DNA of 64,000 nucleotides. Origin: Aliiglaciecola sp. 3_MG-2023. Lineage in GTDB: Bacteria; Pseudomonadota; Gammaproteobacteria; Enterobacterales; Alteromonadaceae. Both the position numbers and the translations under genes were made by a program. Below, one piece after another: positions 16,701-25,346 of this stretch. The stretch spans positions 1 to 64,000 of the forward strand of contig NZ_JAUORV010000015.1 of the NCBI RefSeq assembly GCF_030548205.1. Reading direction: 5' to 3'. Below the pieces are notes generated by a model that saw only the letters and a list, made by a program, of their open reading frames with translations, did not search any database and was not told where the DNA came from. The number at the start of each line of letters is the position of its first letter. Position 1 is the first letter of the stretch.

Positions 16701-19700
16701 TTTTAATGGTAACTAAACGTACACCAATTACATCTGTCACTTCATCTTCTTCATCCAATACTATGGTTTGCGTCGCTGCCGTCATAGGTACGCTAAAGGT
16801 ATTTGAGGGGGTGACCGACTCTCCAATCACCTCAAATTCACGTAGACCGATGTAGGATGAACTTCCATGATTGTTTATGGTGATCAATTTAACTGCGGTC
16901 ACATCCTCCGGGACGTCTAGTTCTTCCAATTCAAAGGTTTCACCGTCAGCATGTTTAGCAGCGCTAAAGGTTTTTGTTCGGGTAACTGAGTTACCCATGA
17001 GTTCAAACTCTCTGGCTCCGACATAAGTTGCATCCCCGTGGTTATTGATGGTTACGAGTTTTACGTCGGTGACATCAATCGGTAAATTAGCGGGATCAAG
17101 GGTGAACGTCTGAACACTATTGTTCATGGCAGCAGTGAAGGTTTTACTTGGAGCGACAGATAAGCCACGGATTTCAAATTCACGGGCACCAATATAGGTA
17201 GGATCGCCATGATTACTTATGGTGATGATTTTTACATGGGTGACGTCTACGGGAACGTCTTCGCTATCAAATGTAAAAGTCTCACCATCGCCATGCATTG
17301 CAGCTTTGAAGGTTTTATTCTCAGTTACCGAAGGGCCTAACAATTGCAACTCTTGAGCACCAATATAAGTGCCATCACCATGGTTCGATATTGTGCGCAG
17401 ACGCACATCAGTGACATTGTCGAATTGATAGGCAGCATCGATACTGAAACTCTCTCCATCACCATTCATAGCCGCTGTGTACGTATATGTAGGCCCCACG
17501 GAATCACCTGAGAAAGTCAACTCTTTGGCTCCGATATAGGAGGAATGACCATGGTTAGTCAGTGTGCGTATGCGGGTAGCTGTTACATTGTTATAAGCAC
17601 CTACAGACCATGTTTGTAGCTCTATACCCATATCGGCAGTAAAGGTGGTTCCACCATCAGGGGCGTTGACAGTTTGCCAGGGACCACTAGCGATTTGAAT
17701 ATCAAGCTCAAAGGTTTGTATTGATATGTTATTGCCGTAATTAACTAATGAAAAAGTATCGAAATTAATACTATCTCCATTAGTTCCGTCATTGTTGGTA
17801 TCAAACGTAAGGACTAACGTATTATCTTGTTTAGAAGACAGCCATTGATTACTTTGATCACCATCGAACAAATTTTTAGCAGCATAAGACGTCGAATTAT
17901 ATTCACTATCTACGGTTGTTAAACTGCCACCGTTGTGGCTCAAAGAGAAGTTATAATTAGGCTCATTAGCAGATGAACCTGCAACTGGAATTTTTGTCCA
18001 CACTGGATTTGACTGGGTTTTCACTTCAATTTGAAAGTGTTTAATTGAAATATCATTCACCCCGTAATTAACTAAGTTAAAGCTCTCAAGTTTGAACTTG
18101 TCTTGTGCACCAGCTAAATTACCGTCCTCATCAATATCAAACTGAAAATCTAAGGTATTATTTTCTTTGCTGCTTAACCATGGGGTGGTTAAATCGCCGT
18201 CGAGTAGGTTAGCCCCAGCATAGCTAGTTGAATTATATTGACTATCAATGTCGACCAAGGCGCCCCCTTGGTGAGACAAGGCAAAGTTATAGTTGGCTTC
18301 GCCGATTACAGCACCAGGTACACTTAGTTTTTGCCAGCTTGGATTTGCCGCTGTTTTAACCGCAATCTGAAACTGATAGATGGCTCGGTCATCAGCCCCA
18401 TAGTTTTGTAAATAAAAACTCTCGAAAGTAAATTGATCTGCGACTGTGGCAACTGATCCATCTCCGTCAGCATCAAATTGAAATTCAAAGAAATTATTGG
18501 TTTTGTTGCTAAGCCAAAAAGAGTTGTCATCGCCGTCATGCATATTTGCCGCAGCCCATGATGTGCTGTTAAGTTCACCGTCGAAACTGGTTGATGTGCC
18601 GCCTTGATAGGATAAGGCAAAATTATAGTCAGCCTCTCCACTAGTGGAACCTGGAACAGCAATCTTCTGCCATTCAGTGTTTGATGCTGTTTTAACAGAA
18701 ACTTGAAACTGATTTATAGAACGATCATCATCTCCATAGTTTCGTAGACGAAAACTTTCGAGGGTAAAATAGTCCGTAGGTGAGCCCATTACACCGTCTT
18801 CGTCAACATCGAATTGAAAAGAAAGAGTATTATTGCCCTGGGGGCTTAGCCATCGAGTATTCTGATCGCCATCGTGAATATGAGCCGCGCTCCAATAGTT
18901 GGAGTCTAATTCTCTATCGACTTCAACTAAGGTGCCGCCATGATGAGATAATGCAAAATTAAAATTGCTATCTCCAATTGCCGACCCTGGTACATACAAC
19001 TTTTGCCAACTTGGATCAGCAAGGGTTTGCACCGCTACTTGAAATTGTTGAACAGAGCGGTCGTTATCCCCGAAGTTTTTAATATAAATTTTGTTAAAAT
19101 TAAAAAGATCATCACTGTCGCCTTCGGCACCTGTTGTGCCGTCATTGTCTGGGTCAAAAGTGAGTTCAATGGTATTGTTACCATCGTTACTTAGCCACAG
19201 GGAATTGTCATCACCATCAAGTATATTTTCTGCCGCCCATGAGGTGGAATTGTACTCACTATCGACGTTACCCAAAATCCCCCCATCTTGAATACGTGAG
19301 TATATATAGTCTTCATCACCGGCGACAGAACCGGGAACTTCAAGCTTGTCCCAAGTTACACCATCAGTTGTATATTCAATTTGGAACTGTTTTATGGATC
19401 GATCATCGTTACCGTAGTTGGTAATTTGGATTTCACTAATAGGAATGGAGTTGCCAACATTACCGTTCCAGTCGGTATCGAAATTGAATTCAATAGTGTT
19501 ATTCGATTTAGACGATAACCACCTCGACTTAAAGCTGCCATCATTGATATTGCTCGCTGCATAAGTCGTACTACTATATTCGCTGTCTACTGATACTATA
19601 CGAGCACCTTGTGCCCAACTTAAATAATCTATTTTGTTCGTGGGGTTTTCTTCAGCTATAACCGGGCGCCACCCCTCTGTACCAGAATCTGTACTCAGGG

Positions 19701-20037
19701 TACTATCTGAACTGGTCAGTAGAATAAATTGCTTTAACGAAGTTGAATCTTTACCGTAATTGAACAATTCAAATTCATCTACACAAAGGGCTTCGTTGTT
19801 GTCATTTAGTTGAAAATTGATATCGTTATTGAGTTTGCCAGATAACCAATGAGTATTAGATTCTCCGTCTAGTAGATTGCTGGCGGCCCAGGTGGTGCTG
19901 TTATATTCTGTCTCCACTAAGGTAATTGTAGAGGGTTGCAGTACTTCTGCGGATAAACAGGTAGCTGGCAGAGCCGCAAGTAAAGCAGCAGCCTGTACCC
20001 TGGAGGAAGTGAAAATGGGCTTTTTGAAAATTTGCAT
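13777..20037 (-). CDS. Giant MshQ-like surface protein: 7 + 7 repeats, LamG, DUF6701
   Basis: A 2086-residue exported protein with a signal peptide (about 1-29). Its architecture in order is: seven discoidin-like repeats of about 110 residues (about 39-800), each with a core like VDSEYNSTSWAA, a DGDxNxxWLS segment and a Y/F-GxDDRS strand; seven shorter repeats of about 58 residues (about 800-1180), each with xxNHGxSSYIGAxEF; a LamG/concanavalin-like domain (about 1190-1416, FDGIDDYI and SAWIK); and a long C-terminal DUF6701 region beginning near HHIEIEHDGSGLTC. The last two parts are those of MshQ, a protein of MSHA pilus loci, but no pilin genes are nearby and the repeats are an addition. 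A role in carbohydrate or surface binding is inferred. No transmembrane anchor is visible at the C terminus. Confidence 0.85.
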   Translation of the reverse strand: MQIFKKPIFTSSRVQAAALLAALPATCLSAEVLQPSTITLVETEYNSTTWAASNLLDGESNTHWLSGKLNNDINFQLNDNNEALCVDEFELFNYGKDSTSLKQFILLTSSDSTLSTDSGTEGWRPVIAEENPTNKIDYLSWAQGARIVSVDSEYSSTTYAASNINDGSFKSRWLSSKSNNTIEFNFDTDWNGNVGNSIPISEIQITNYGNDDRSIKQFQIEYTTDGVTWDKLEVPGSVAGDEDYIYSRIQDGGILGNVDSEYNSTSWAAENILDGDDNSLWLSNDGNNTIELTFDPDNDGTTGAEGDSDDLFNFNKIYIKNFGDNDRSVQQFQVAVQTLADPSWQKLYVPGSAIGDSNFNFALSHHGGTLVEVDRELDSNYWSAAHIHDGDQNTRWLSPQGNNTLSFQFDVDEDGVMGSPTDYFTLESFRLRNYGDDDRSINQFQVSVKTASNTEWQKIAVPGSTSGEADYNFALSYQGGTSTSFDGELNSTSWAAANMHDGDDNSFWLSNKTNNFFEFQFDADGDGSVATVADQFTFESFYLQNYGADDRAIYQFQIAVKTAANPSWQKLSVPGAVIGEANYNFALSHQGGALVDIDSQYNSTSYAGANLLDGDLTTPWLSSKENNTLDFQFDIDEDGNLAGAQDKFKLESFNLVNYGVNDISIKHFQIEVKTQSNPVWTKIPVAGSSANEPNYNFSLSHNGGSLTTVDSEYNSTSYAAKNLFDGDQSNQWLSSKQDNTLVLTFDTNNDGTNGDSINFDTFSLVNYGNNISIQTFELDIQIASGPWQTVNAPDGGTTFTADMGIELQTWSVGAYNNVTATRIRTLTNHGHSSYIGAKELTFSGDSVGPTYTYTAAMNGDGESFSIDAAYQFDNVTDVRLRTISNHGDGTYIGAQELQLLGPSVTENKTFKAAMHGDGETFTFDSEDVPVDVTHVKIITISNHGDPTYIGAREFEIRGLSVAPSKTFTAAMNNSVQTFTLDPANLPIDVTDVKLVTINNHGDATYVGAREFELMGNSVTRTKTFSAAKHADGETFELEELDVPEDVTAVKLITINNHGSSSYIGLREFEVIGESVTPSNTFSVPMTAATQTIVLDEEDEVTDVIGVRLVTIKNHGDSSYSGIADFKLLGNAITPSYIFTAENTSVLQSFDFDPITTNILRFHSLNNYGSSSYIRATDFRLNEGVCKNAQWRMDEPSWNGTANEVRDSTNSGYDAVSVGYGVGEDPATSALNPALEGDPGTCGYGEFDGIDDYIVSSGGDNLDELSTMTLSAWIKASSFNQTNGTDSRGIFSKGPDGIDEVAYGAFFTNSGGNRLQVDIDGSDDRFQSNTSFAADTWYHIAIVFDGTQDESERVKLYVNGNLDGTFSESSSLIPNTSGDFYIGNLYSSENQKSVFHGAIDEVAVRPIAMSATEISSLMAATHSCTVPLHHIEIEHDGSGLTCSAESLTLKACANLDCTDLVQNDVLVTLAATGDPSTWSNNPVTIPSGESLTVELSHTTAETVTLSATTEIPALYEPECIPDCDIDFASGGYLLTLEDHTACSTTNLTIQAVKLDDTSTVCTAAENGDLALDLIFNYANPTTGSKVPTLDSTDMAAASVAQNRIINFDETGTAVLSFEYQDAGKISIEVNDASGNGLASSTVTTIVSPAKLIVASPDTNAQCTTNDANCSVFKQAGEAFNLSVAAACSDGTITPNFEMDNIPLSVDTIAPLTGASVSLGVASVNIATGDNGEHVEANQTISEVGVFSITATPPVNGYFGKTIAAATSASIGRFTPAYFDLETVLDGFLSGGDPFVYAGQMNILSPSSGQISYGTEPEFTITAKSLDGNTTLNYTGDFIKLDESNVVRTTPTEDSNQIGADASNHVAVSAVLNSATITETSGVLTYRFNSTDNFVYLRNQNSLIEPFTSALSLKVASIVDNDGIVAKDSDGDASNGVHELLPYGQEIRFGRWVLENNYGPETSSLNIPMKIEYWDGSRFVISSDDYFTRYDAANDVNITDINLAPATSSASGDGVFQSGRGEFTLSAPGINNKGEIQIEYEAPTWLQFDWSDFDSNFDGPYTENPTSVATFGIFHGNDRMIHWRETAN

Positions 20038-20120
20038 TAAAACAAAGTCTTTATTAACGTTAGTAACGACACACAGATAGTAACCCAGCTATAATCCAAT
20101 TGTAATATTAGGAACTAGAC

Positions 20121-20477
20121 ATGCGTATAAATATGCTCTTTATCTTGTCACTTGTCAGCATAACGGCATGTAATCCTGCCCCCACAGAGTTAAACAAGGA
20201 AAAAAGCCCAGAAGAGTTGCTCGAGGAGCAACAAAGACAGGATCAAGCATTGGAGCTAGAAGCTGAGCAAAAACTACTGAAAGACTCGCAGGTTGCAAAT
20301 GATCTAGTACAGTCAGCTCTCGAAGAGAGTGCTGAGTTGGAAATGCAGCAATCGGAAGGAGAGTTAATGGCAATAGCGGCTGAAAAGCAGCGATTGGCGG
20401 AACAACAGCTAATTGAAACAGCGAATAAACAAACAAAGGAGCTAGATACATTGCTGCAACAAGATGAACAACAATAG
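20121..20477 (+). CDS. Small coiled-coil lipoprotein
   Basis: A 118-residue lipoprotein: the lipobox SITAC puts the lipidated cysteine at residue 17, and the mature part is almost wholly charged helix rich in Glu, Gln, Lys and Leu (EELLEEQQRQDQALELEAEQ and similar), a probable coiled coil. The residue after Cys is Asn, not Asp, so outer-membrane sorting is expected. It is divergent from the giant MshQ-like gene and has an AGGAAC ribosome-binding site. No family or function was recognised. Confidence 0.72.
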   Translation: MRINMLFILSLVSITACNPAPTELNKEKSPEELLEEQQRQDQALELEAEQKLLKDSQVANDLVQSALEESAELEMQQSEGELMAIAAEKQRLAEQQLIETANKQTKELDTLLQQDEQQ

Positions 20478-20500
20478 AAGGCGCAACAAGCCTTCTATTG
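20472..20500. terminator. Hairpin between convergent genes
   Basis: CAATAGAAGGC (20472-20482) and GCCTTCTATTG (20490-20500) form an 11-bp perfect stem that includes the stop codon of the lipoprotein gene and lies just past the end of the minus-strand amidohydrolase gene. U-tracts are weak on both sides, so termination strength is uncertain. Confidence 0.5.
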
Positions 20501-20513
20501 AATATTTCAACTT

Positions 20514-22358
20514 CTATTCTAAGCTCACATTATCTAACACAAATTCGTATTCTCCAAGGGTAGGGCCAGCTACAAATGCAAAGCCGGATACTTGAGTATG
20601 GTCCAAACCTTTAAAGCCTGATAACGGCAAGCGAATGTGCTGCCATTGGGAACTCACATCAAAGTTCTGAGAAGGCGGAATATTGGCAGAGGTGGCCGAA
20701 AACGACATAACTCGATAGTTTCCCTTAGAGCCTTTTACATCAAATGTAATATGGGTGTATGCGGCTATATCTGCAGCACTAATGGGAGGTGAAAAATCAC
20801 CAATTGCTGCTCCCGCCCAGGGATATGGAAAACCAGCTTCGACAGTCGAGACAACTCGCAAGGCGGCGCTACCATCAACCCCTATATTGCCTACTCGTGT
20901 GATTGTTGCTGTGGAGTTGCCATTGGCATAACCATCATGAGTTTGAGTCCAGTTAAACCCTTCGTTTGGTTGCAAACTGTCTTGAGTTTCGAAATCTCCT
21001 AACATTGGATTTTCAATGGCAACCCCTTGCTGGCTTTGAGGCAAATCTTGTTGTACTTGATAGCCATTTTTCAATACATGTTTCAGATTGAAAATAGTAT
21101 CGATATCGAGACTAGGATCCCCTTCAATGACTACCATATCAGCCCGTTTACCTACTGCAATTACACCGCGATCTTCGAGGCTAAACTGTGTGGCGGTAGT
21201 GCCTGTAGCTGCCGCCAACGCTTCCGCATTAGTTAATCCGGATTCAGTCAGTAAGATGATCTCATGGTATGCACTTACTCCGTATGCGGTACCCGGATTA
21301 GGCGCATCTGAACCTGCTAGTATTGTTACACCAGCTTGATGGAATAAACTGACATTTTGTTTGGCAATGGCGAAATCGAAGCCACTGGCGGCATGACTAA
21401 AACTAACTTGTAAGGTCTCCTTTTGCGCAGCCGAAAGTGCGCCAGATATGCGTTCATCGGCTAATAATTCGCTATTGCGATTTTGCTGATTCACCGATGC
21501 AATGACCCCTAACGTTGGAATAATAAAAACACCTTTTTCAGCGGCCATTGCCAACAGGTCGCTAGTGACCACTTGGTCAGCAAAAATATGCACTAACCCG
21601 TCAATATCACCCTCAATTAGATCTTTAGCTGCGCTAAAACTGGAAATATGCGCCAATACTTTTAGCCCTTGTAAATGACCTTGTTTTATCACTTCCAGGG
21701 CGGTTGCTTTGTCTAAACTAGGCATGTATTGCTGATTAGGCATATACACGAGTTTGATATAGTCAGCGCCCGCTTGTTTACGCCTTGTCACCCAAGCCGC
21801 AACCCCGTCTATATTCTGAATTGTATCAATGGCGAAGCCATATTGTGTACCATGGCCTCCATCAACCGTAGCCAGAGTACCAGAGCTAAATAAATCGGTT
21901 TTATCGGTCTGTTGTAAATTCTGTCGTTGCTGAACACTTTCTAATAAGCCCATTTCATTGGTAAACATATCTAAATGGGTGGTGACACCAAAACGCAACG
22001 CATCTTGGAGAGCATTACCATAAGAATGGGTATGGGCATCGATTATGCCGGGTAATACGGTCAGGTTTTGTCCTTCTATCACACGAATATCGCCAAGATG
22101 CTGGATATCAATTGATTTTGATATGTCTGCAATCAGCCCCTCTTTAACTAAGACATTGGTGTTTTCGATGAACTCTGTGCCATCAAATAATCTAATATTT
22201 TTGAATAACAGCGTATTGGTCAAAGCCGATGTATTATCTGCTTGTTGATTTTCACTGTCAGCATTGGCGCTGTCTCTATTAGTGGGTAATATAAAAACCA
22301 GCGTAATCAACATTATGATAACTACTGCACTAACAATACTAAATATATATTTAATCAT
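20514..22358 (-). CDS. Exported amidohydrolase with C-terminal CIA30/CBM-like domain
   Basis: A 614-residue protein with one N-terminal membrane segment (about 4-25) and then an imidazolonepropionase/prolidase-like amidohydrolase domain. The metal motif is DAHTHSYG (about 107-114) after LPGI, followed by the conserved HISS histidine, GSDAPNPG near the last metal Asp, and the family's end strand KRADMVVIEGDPSLDI. Residues from about 450 on form a separate beta-rich domain resembling CIA30 or a carbohydrate-binding module (FDVKGSKGNYRVMSFSA, WQHIRLPLSGFKG). The substrate is unknown; related proteins cleave peptides or cyclic amides in the periplasm. It starts 22 bases after an ABC-2 permease gene and is probably co-transcribed with the ABC pair. 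Confidence 0.85.
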   Translation of the reverse strand: MIKYIFSIVSAVVIIMLITLVFILPTNRDSANADSENQQADNTSALTNTLLFKNIRLFDGTEFIENTNVLVKEGLIADISKSIDIQHLGDIRVIEGQNLTVLPGIIDAHTHSYGNALQDALRFGVTTHLDMFTNEMGLLESVQQRQNLQQTDKTDLFSSGTLATVDGGHGTQYGFAIDTIQNIDGVAAWVTRRKQAGADYIKLVYMPNQQYMPSLDKATALEVIKQGHLQGLKVLAHISSFSAAKDLIEGDIDGLVHIFADQVVTSDLLAMAAEKGVFIIPTLGVIASVNQQNRNSELLADERISGALSAAQKETLQVSFSHAASGFDFAIAKQNVSLFHQAGVTILAGSDAPNPGTAYGVSAYHEIILLTESGLTNAEALAAATGTTATQFSLEDRGVIAVGKRADMVVIEGDPSLDIDTIFNLKHVLKNGYQVQQDLPQSQQGVAIENPMLGDFETQDSLQPNEGFNWTQTHDGYANGNSTATITRVGNIGVDGSAALRVVSTVEAGFPYPWAGAAIGDFSPPISAADIAAYTHITFDVKGSKGNYRVMSFSATSANIPPSQNFDVSSQWQHIRLPLSGFKGLDHTQVSGFAFVAGPTLGEYEFVLDNVSLE

Positions 22359-22380
22359 GGTACTGCTTCCCTTTAATACA

Positions 22381-23124
22381 TTAACGACTACGTTGCTTTG
22401 ACCAGGCTAGGGTGGTCAATAACAACAAAATAATACTCATAAGACCGACAATCATTAGATGATAAGCTATGTCTCTTTCTCCACTGGCCCCTAAAATAAA
22501 CAGGGCAATTTCACTTAGATGGAAAGTCGGTAAAAAATGCGCAAATGTTTGCATGCTTTGTGGAAATAACATCATTGGTATCCACAGGCCGCCGAGGGCA
22601 GCTAAAGCCAAAAAGATGACATTGGAAATGGCGATTGCAGCGTTTCCTGAGCAACTAAAGCCAATAATTAGGCCAATCAATATAAATGGAAAGGTCGCTA
22701 GTACATGTGAAACTAACATCATCGCCCAAGTGCTTTGGGGTAACTCAACACCTGCCCCAAAACCTGCAACTAAGTATATGATAATTAGTGATATACTTGA
22801 GAAGAGAAGGGTGCTGAAAACTTTAGCTCCAATATAGCTAAACCCTTGACTAGGCGCTGCTAATTTCAAATCTAACCAGCCTTTATCACGCTCGTTAGCA
22901 ACGCTTATTCCAAAGCCAAATATCGCAGGTCCCATTACCGCAAACACACCGTAGGTGGCGAGTAAGTGAGCTGAGTTGTTACTGCTTCCCGGCAGCAAGA
23001 TGGCAAATAGCGAGTAAAATGCCACCGGCATGCCCAATGTGGGAAATATAAATTCAGGTGCTCGGAAAGCTTTTAATAGTTCAGCGCCAGTTTCTAACAC
23101 GAATGATTGCCAAATTCTGTTCAT
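22381..23124 (-). CDS. ABC-2 type transporter permease
   Basis: A 247-residue inner-membrane protein with six hydrophobic segments in the ABC-2 pattern, including the conserved element around FGFGISVANERDKGWLDLKLAAPSQGFSYIGAKV after the second segment. It overlaps the ATPase gene by 4 bases, so the two form a translationally coupled exporter. The substrate is not recognisable. The amidohydrolase gene follows at once, suggesting shared expression. Confidence 0.88.
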   Translation of the reverse strand: MNRIWQSFVLETGAELLKAFRAPEFIFPTLGMPVAFYSLFAILLPGSSNNSAHLLATYGVFAVMGPAIFGFGISVANERDKGWLDLKLAAPSQGFSYIGAKVFSTLLFSSISLIIIYLVAGFGAGVELPQSTWAMMLVSHVLATFPFILIGLIIGFSCSGNAAIAISNVIFLALAALGGLWIPMMLFPQSMQTFAHFLPTFHLSEIALFILGASGERDIAYHLMIVGLMSIILLLLTTLAWSKQRSR

Positions 23125-24017
23125 GACTGCTCTCCTTGACTTAAGGTGCTAAAAACATCTTCTAATTTAGGTTGAGCCACAGTGAGATCCGACAGTAGCG
23201 GATCGAGCTGCAACATTTCACTAAGTGACTGATTGACATTGTCGCTGCGTATTTCCGTATACCTTCCAGTATTCATTACTGAACTTACGCCTGCTATGTT
23301 TTGCAATACATCTTTTGAAATTTGGGTTTCGCAGCGGATAACTGAGCCCGTGGTTTGCTTCTTAATATCATTAGGTGAAGCATCAGCGACAATTACACCT
23401 GAGTTCATAATCATTATCCGATCGGCCAAATTCTCAGCTTCCTCTAGATAATGAGTGGTTAGGACTATGGTTTTACCTTGGTTGGCAAATTGTCGGATAA
23501 TAGCCCAGAGATTCCGTCTGGCTTCAATATCCAAACCTGTTGTGGGCTCGTCTAAAAAGATAAGTTGTGGATTGCCGACTATGGCTAAAGCAAATTGAGC
23601 TCGCCTTTTTTGGCCTCCGGATAGATTTTTATAGCGTTTATCTGCGAAAGCTTGAAGTTCGCACATCTCAATGGTTTGATTGACGGAAAATGGCTTGGGA
23701 TAGTAACTGGCAAATAAGGTGATTTGTTCACGTACAGTCAGTAAATCGGGTAAATCAGAGTCCTGAAGTATCACCCCAATTTGGCGTTTTGCCTGCAGGC
23801 TACCTGGCTGGTATCCCATTATCTGTAAACTACCGGAAGACATTTTTTCTAACCCCAGAGCACATTTTATCAGTGAGGTTTTACCTGCCCCGTTTTGCCC
23901 AAGAATGGCAAATACGCCTGCACCTTGAAGGTTGATGTTGACGCCTTTTATGGCTGCCACTTTACCGTATGACTTTGTTAAATCTTTCGCTATGAGTATG
24001 GGAGGGGAGTGATCCAT
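23121..24017 (-). CDS. ABC transporter ATP-binding protein
   Basis: A 298-residue nucleotide-binding subunit with all motifs intact: Walker A GQNGAGKTS (about 39-47), Q-loop VILQDSDLP, signature LSGGQKRR, Walker B LIFLDEPTTGLD and H-loop TTHYLEEA. The extra C-terminal 80 residues are typical of the ABC-2 drug/lipid export group. It pairs with the permease whose start codon overlaps its end. A terminator from the upstream dipeptidase gene (24043-24070) separates this operon from the next. Confidence 0.93.
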   Translation of the reverse strand: MDHSPPILIAKDLTKSYGKVAAIKGVNINLQGAGVFAILGQNGAGKTSLIKCALGLEKMSSGSLQIMGYQPGSLQAKRQIGVILQDSDLPDLLTVREQITLFASYYPKPFSVNQTIEMCELQAFADKRYKNLSGGQKRRAQFALAIVGNPQLIFLDEPTTGLDIEARRNLWAIIRQFANQGKTIVLTTHYLEEAENLADRIMIMNSGVIVADASPNDIKKQTTGSVIRCETQISKDVLQNIAGVSSVMNTGRYTEIRSDNVNQSLSEMLQLDPLLSDLTVAQPKLEDVFSTLSQGEQS

Positions 24018-24042
24018 TTTTACTTCCTACAAAAACAAAATA

Positions 24043-24070
24043 GTCAGCAAACTTTATCGAGTTTGCTGAC
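24043..24070 (-). terminator. Terminator of the GST-dipeptidase transcript
   Basis: GTCAGCAAAC (24043-24052) pairs with GTTTGCTGAC (24061-24070) in a 10-bp stem. On the minus strand it is followed by a T-rich run (TATTTTGTTTTTG), fitting an intrinsic terminator after the dipeptidase stop at 24129. Confidence 0.72.
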
Positions 24071-24128
24071 CTAAACAAGTGACAAAAGTCACGTTTTTGT
24101 TTTGAAGTGATAAAAAAGAACTTAAAAT

Positions 24129-25304
24129 TTAGTTTGCAGGTAACTGCTTTTGTAAGAATTTCAGCATATTACCGCCCATTACTTTAGCAATGCTTTGTTT
24201 GGAAACATTTTTTTGTAGCAGAGCGCGGGTGATAACACTTAATTCACTGCTATCAAAGCTGGTGGTCACGCCACCATCAAAGTCAGAGCCTAGGGAAATA
24301 TGATCTTCTCCCACCAATTTTAAGCCATAAATAATCGAGTCGGCCACATCATTCGGCGTAATTTTACATATAGCCCCATCCCAATATCCCACTGCTATTA
24401 GGCCACCTTTATCTGCAATTTGTTGCATCAAGCTGTCATCTATATTGCGCTTCGACTGGCAATGCCCGTTAAACCCTGTGTGACTGATGACCAAAGGAGC
24501 TTGACTGATCGCCAAGACATCTTTAACCGTTTGCTCTGATGAATGTGAAACATCGACAATAATATCCAGTGCTTGCATCTTTTCCACCGCTTGACGGCCA
24601 AATTCGGACAGTCCGGTTTGACTGGTGCCATGCAGTGAACCGCCCAGTTTATTATCAAAAAAGTGCTGTAAGCTCATCATTCTAAAGCCTTTATCGTACA
24701 ACACCTGAATGTTTTCGAGCTTGCCATCTAACGCGTGAGAACCTTCAGTGCCGAGTAAGCCGGCTACTAATTTGGGGGTACTTTCACGCTTCGTTAAAAA
24801 GTCTGCCAAAGAAGACTGTGAGGTAACAATCATCAAATCGTCAGGATGTTGCTGGGCTAGTTGGTTAAGTTTATCTGCCTGATGAATTGCTCTAGCTGTT
24901 AAACTCGTCCATGTCGCCATTGGCCAGCCCTGCACTAGGGATAATTTAGTAATGCTGTCAGGCGCATCCGTGGCATTTTCTTCGTAATTGAGCCCCTCGG
25001 GAGATTTGGTCACAGTGGTGAACATTTGCAGTGCAACATTGCCTTTTTGCAACCGTGGAATGTCAACATGACCTAATTCAGCTTGCTCAGCAATATCCCT
25101 GTCCCAAAGAAGCGTATCGGCGTGCCAATCACCCACAATCAGCGAATTGTGGAACGCTAAGGTAGTTTCATCGACATTATTGCTTTGTCCTCGTTGAACC
25201 TGATTCATTTGTCCTTCTATTACACTGGGGACAAAAGTTCGAACGCCTACGTAAGCTATTACTACAACGGCTGCTAGGGCAACAACAATCCGTGTTTTTT
25301 TCAT
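24129..25304 (-). CDS. Membrane dipeptidase (peptidase M19)
   Basis: A 391-residue homologue of renal dipeptidase. One N-terminal membrane segment (about 5-24) suggests a periplasm-facing, membrane-anchored enzyme. Metal-binding motifs include VGDWHADTLLWD (HxD), EGSHALDG, the histidine strands IIVDVSHSS and APLVISHTGF, and GSDFDGG near the end. The family hydrolyses dipeptides, including D-amino-acid forms, with two zinc ions. It follows the GST gene by 42 bases on the same strand and is closed by a good terminator. Confidence 0.92.
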   Translation of the reverse strand: MKKTRIVVALAAVVVIAYVGVRTFVPSVIEGQMNQVQRGQSNNVDETTLAFHNSLIVGDWHADTLLWDRDIAEQAELGHVDIPRLQKGNVALQMFTTVTKSPEGLNYEENATDAPDSITKLSLVQGWPMATWTSLTARAIHQADKLNQLAQQHPDDLMIVTSQSSLADFLTKRESTPKLVAGLLGTEGSHALDGKLENIQVLYDKGFRMMSLQHFFDNKLGGSLHGTSQTGLSEFGRQAVEKMQALDIIVDVSHSSEQTVKDVLAISQAPLVISHTGFNGHCQSKRNIDDSLMQQIADKGGLIAVGYWDGAICKITPNDVADSIIYGLKLVGEDHISLGSDFDGGVTTSFDSSELSVITRALLQKNVSKQSIAKVMGGNMLKFLQKQLPAN

Positions 25305-25346
25305 AAGTACTCCAGGTTGGGTAACAAAGGTTAAAGTGAATATGGG

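Noticed and set aside
20155-20451. A 98-codon open frame on the minus strand opposite the small lipoprotein
   Set aside because: The lipoprotein on the plus strand has a lipobox and ribosome-binding site; the antisense frame is a shadow of its Glu/Gln/Leu-rich codons.
24079-24096. Plus-strand terminator (GTGAC-AAAA-GTCAC followed by T-rich sequence)
   Set aside because: It has only a 5-bp stem and no plus-strand gene lies upstream for it to terminate.
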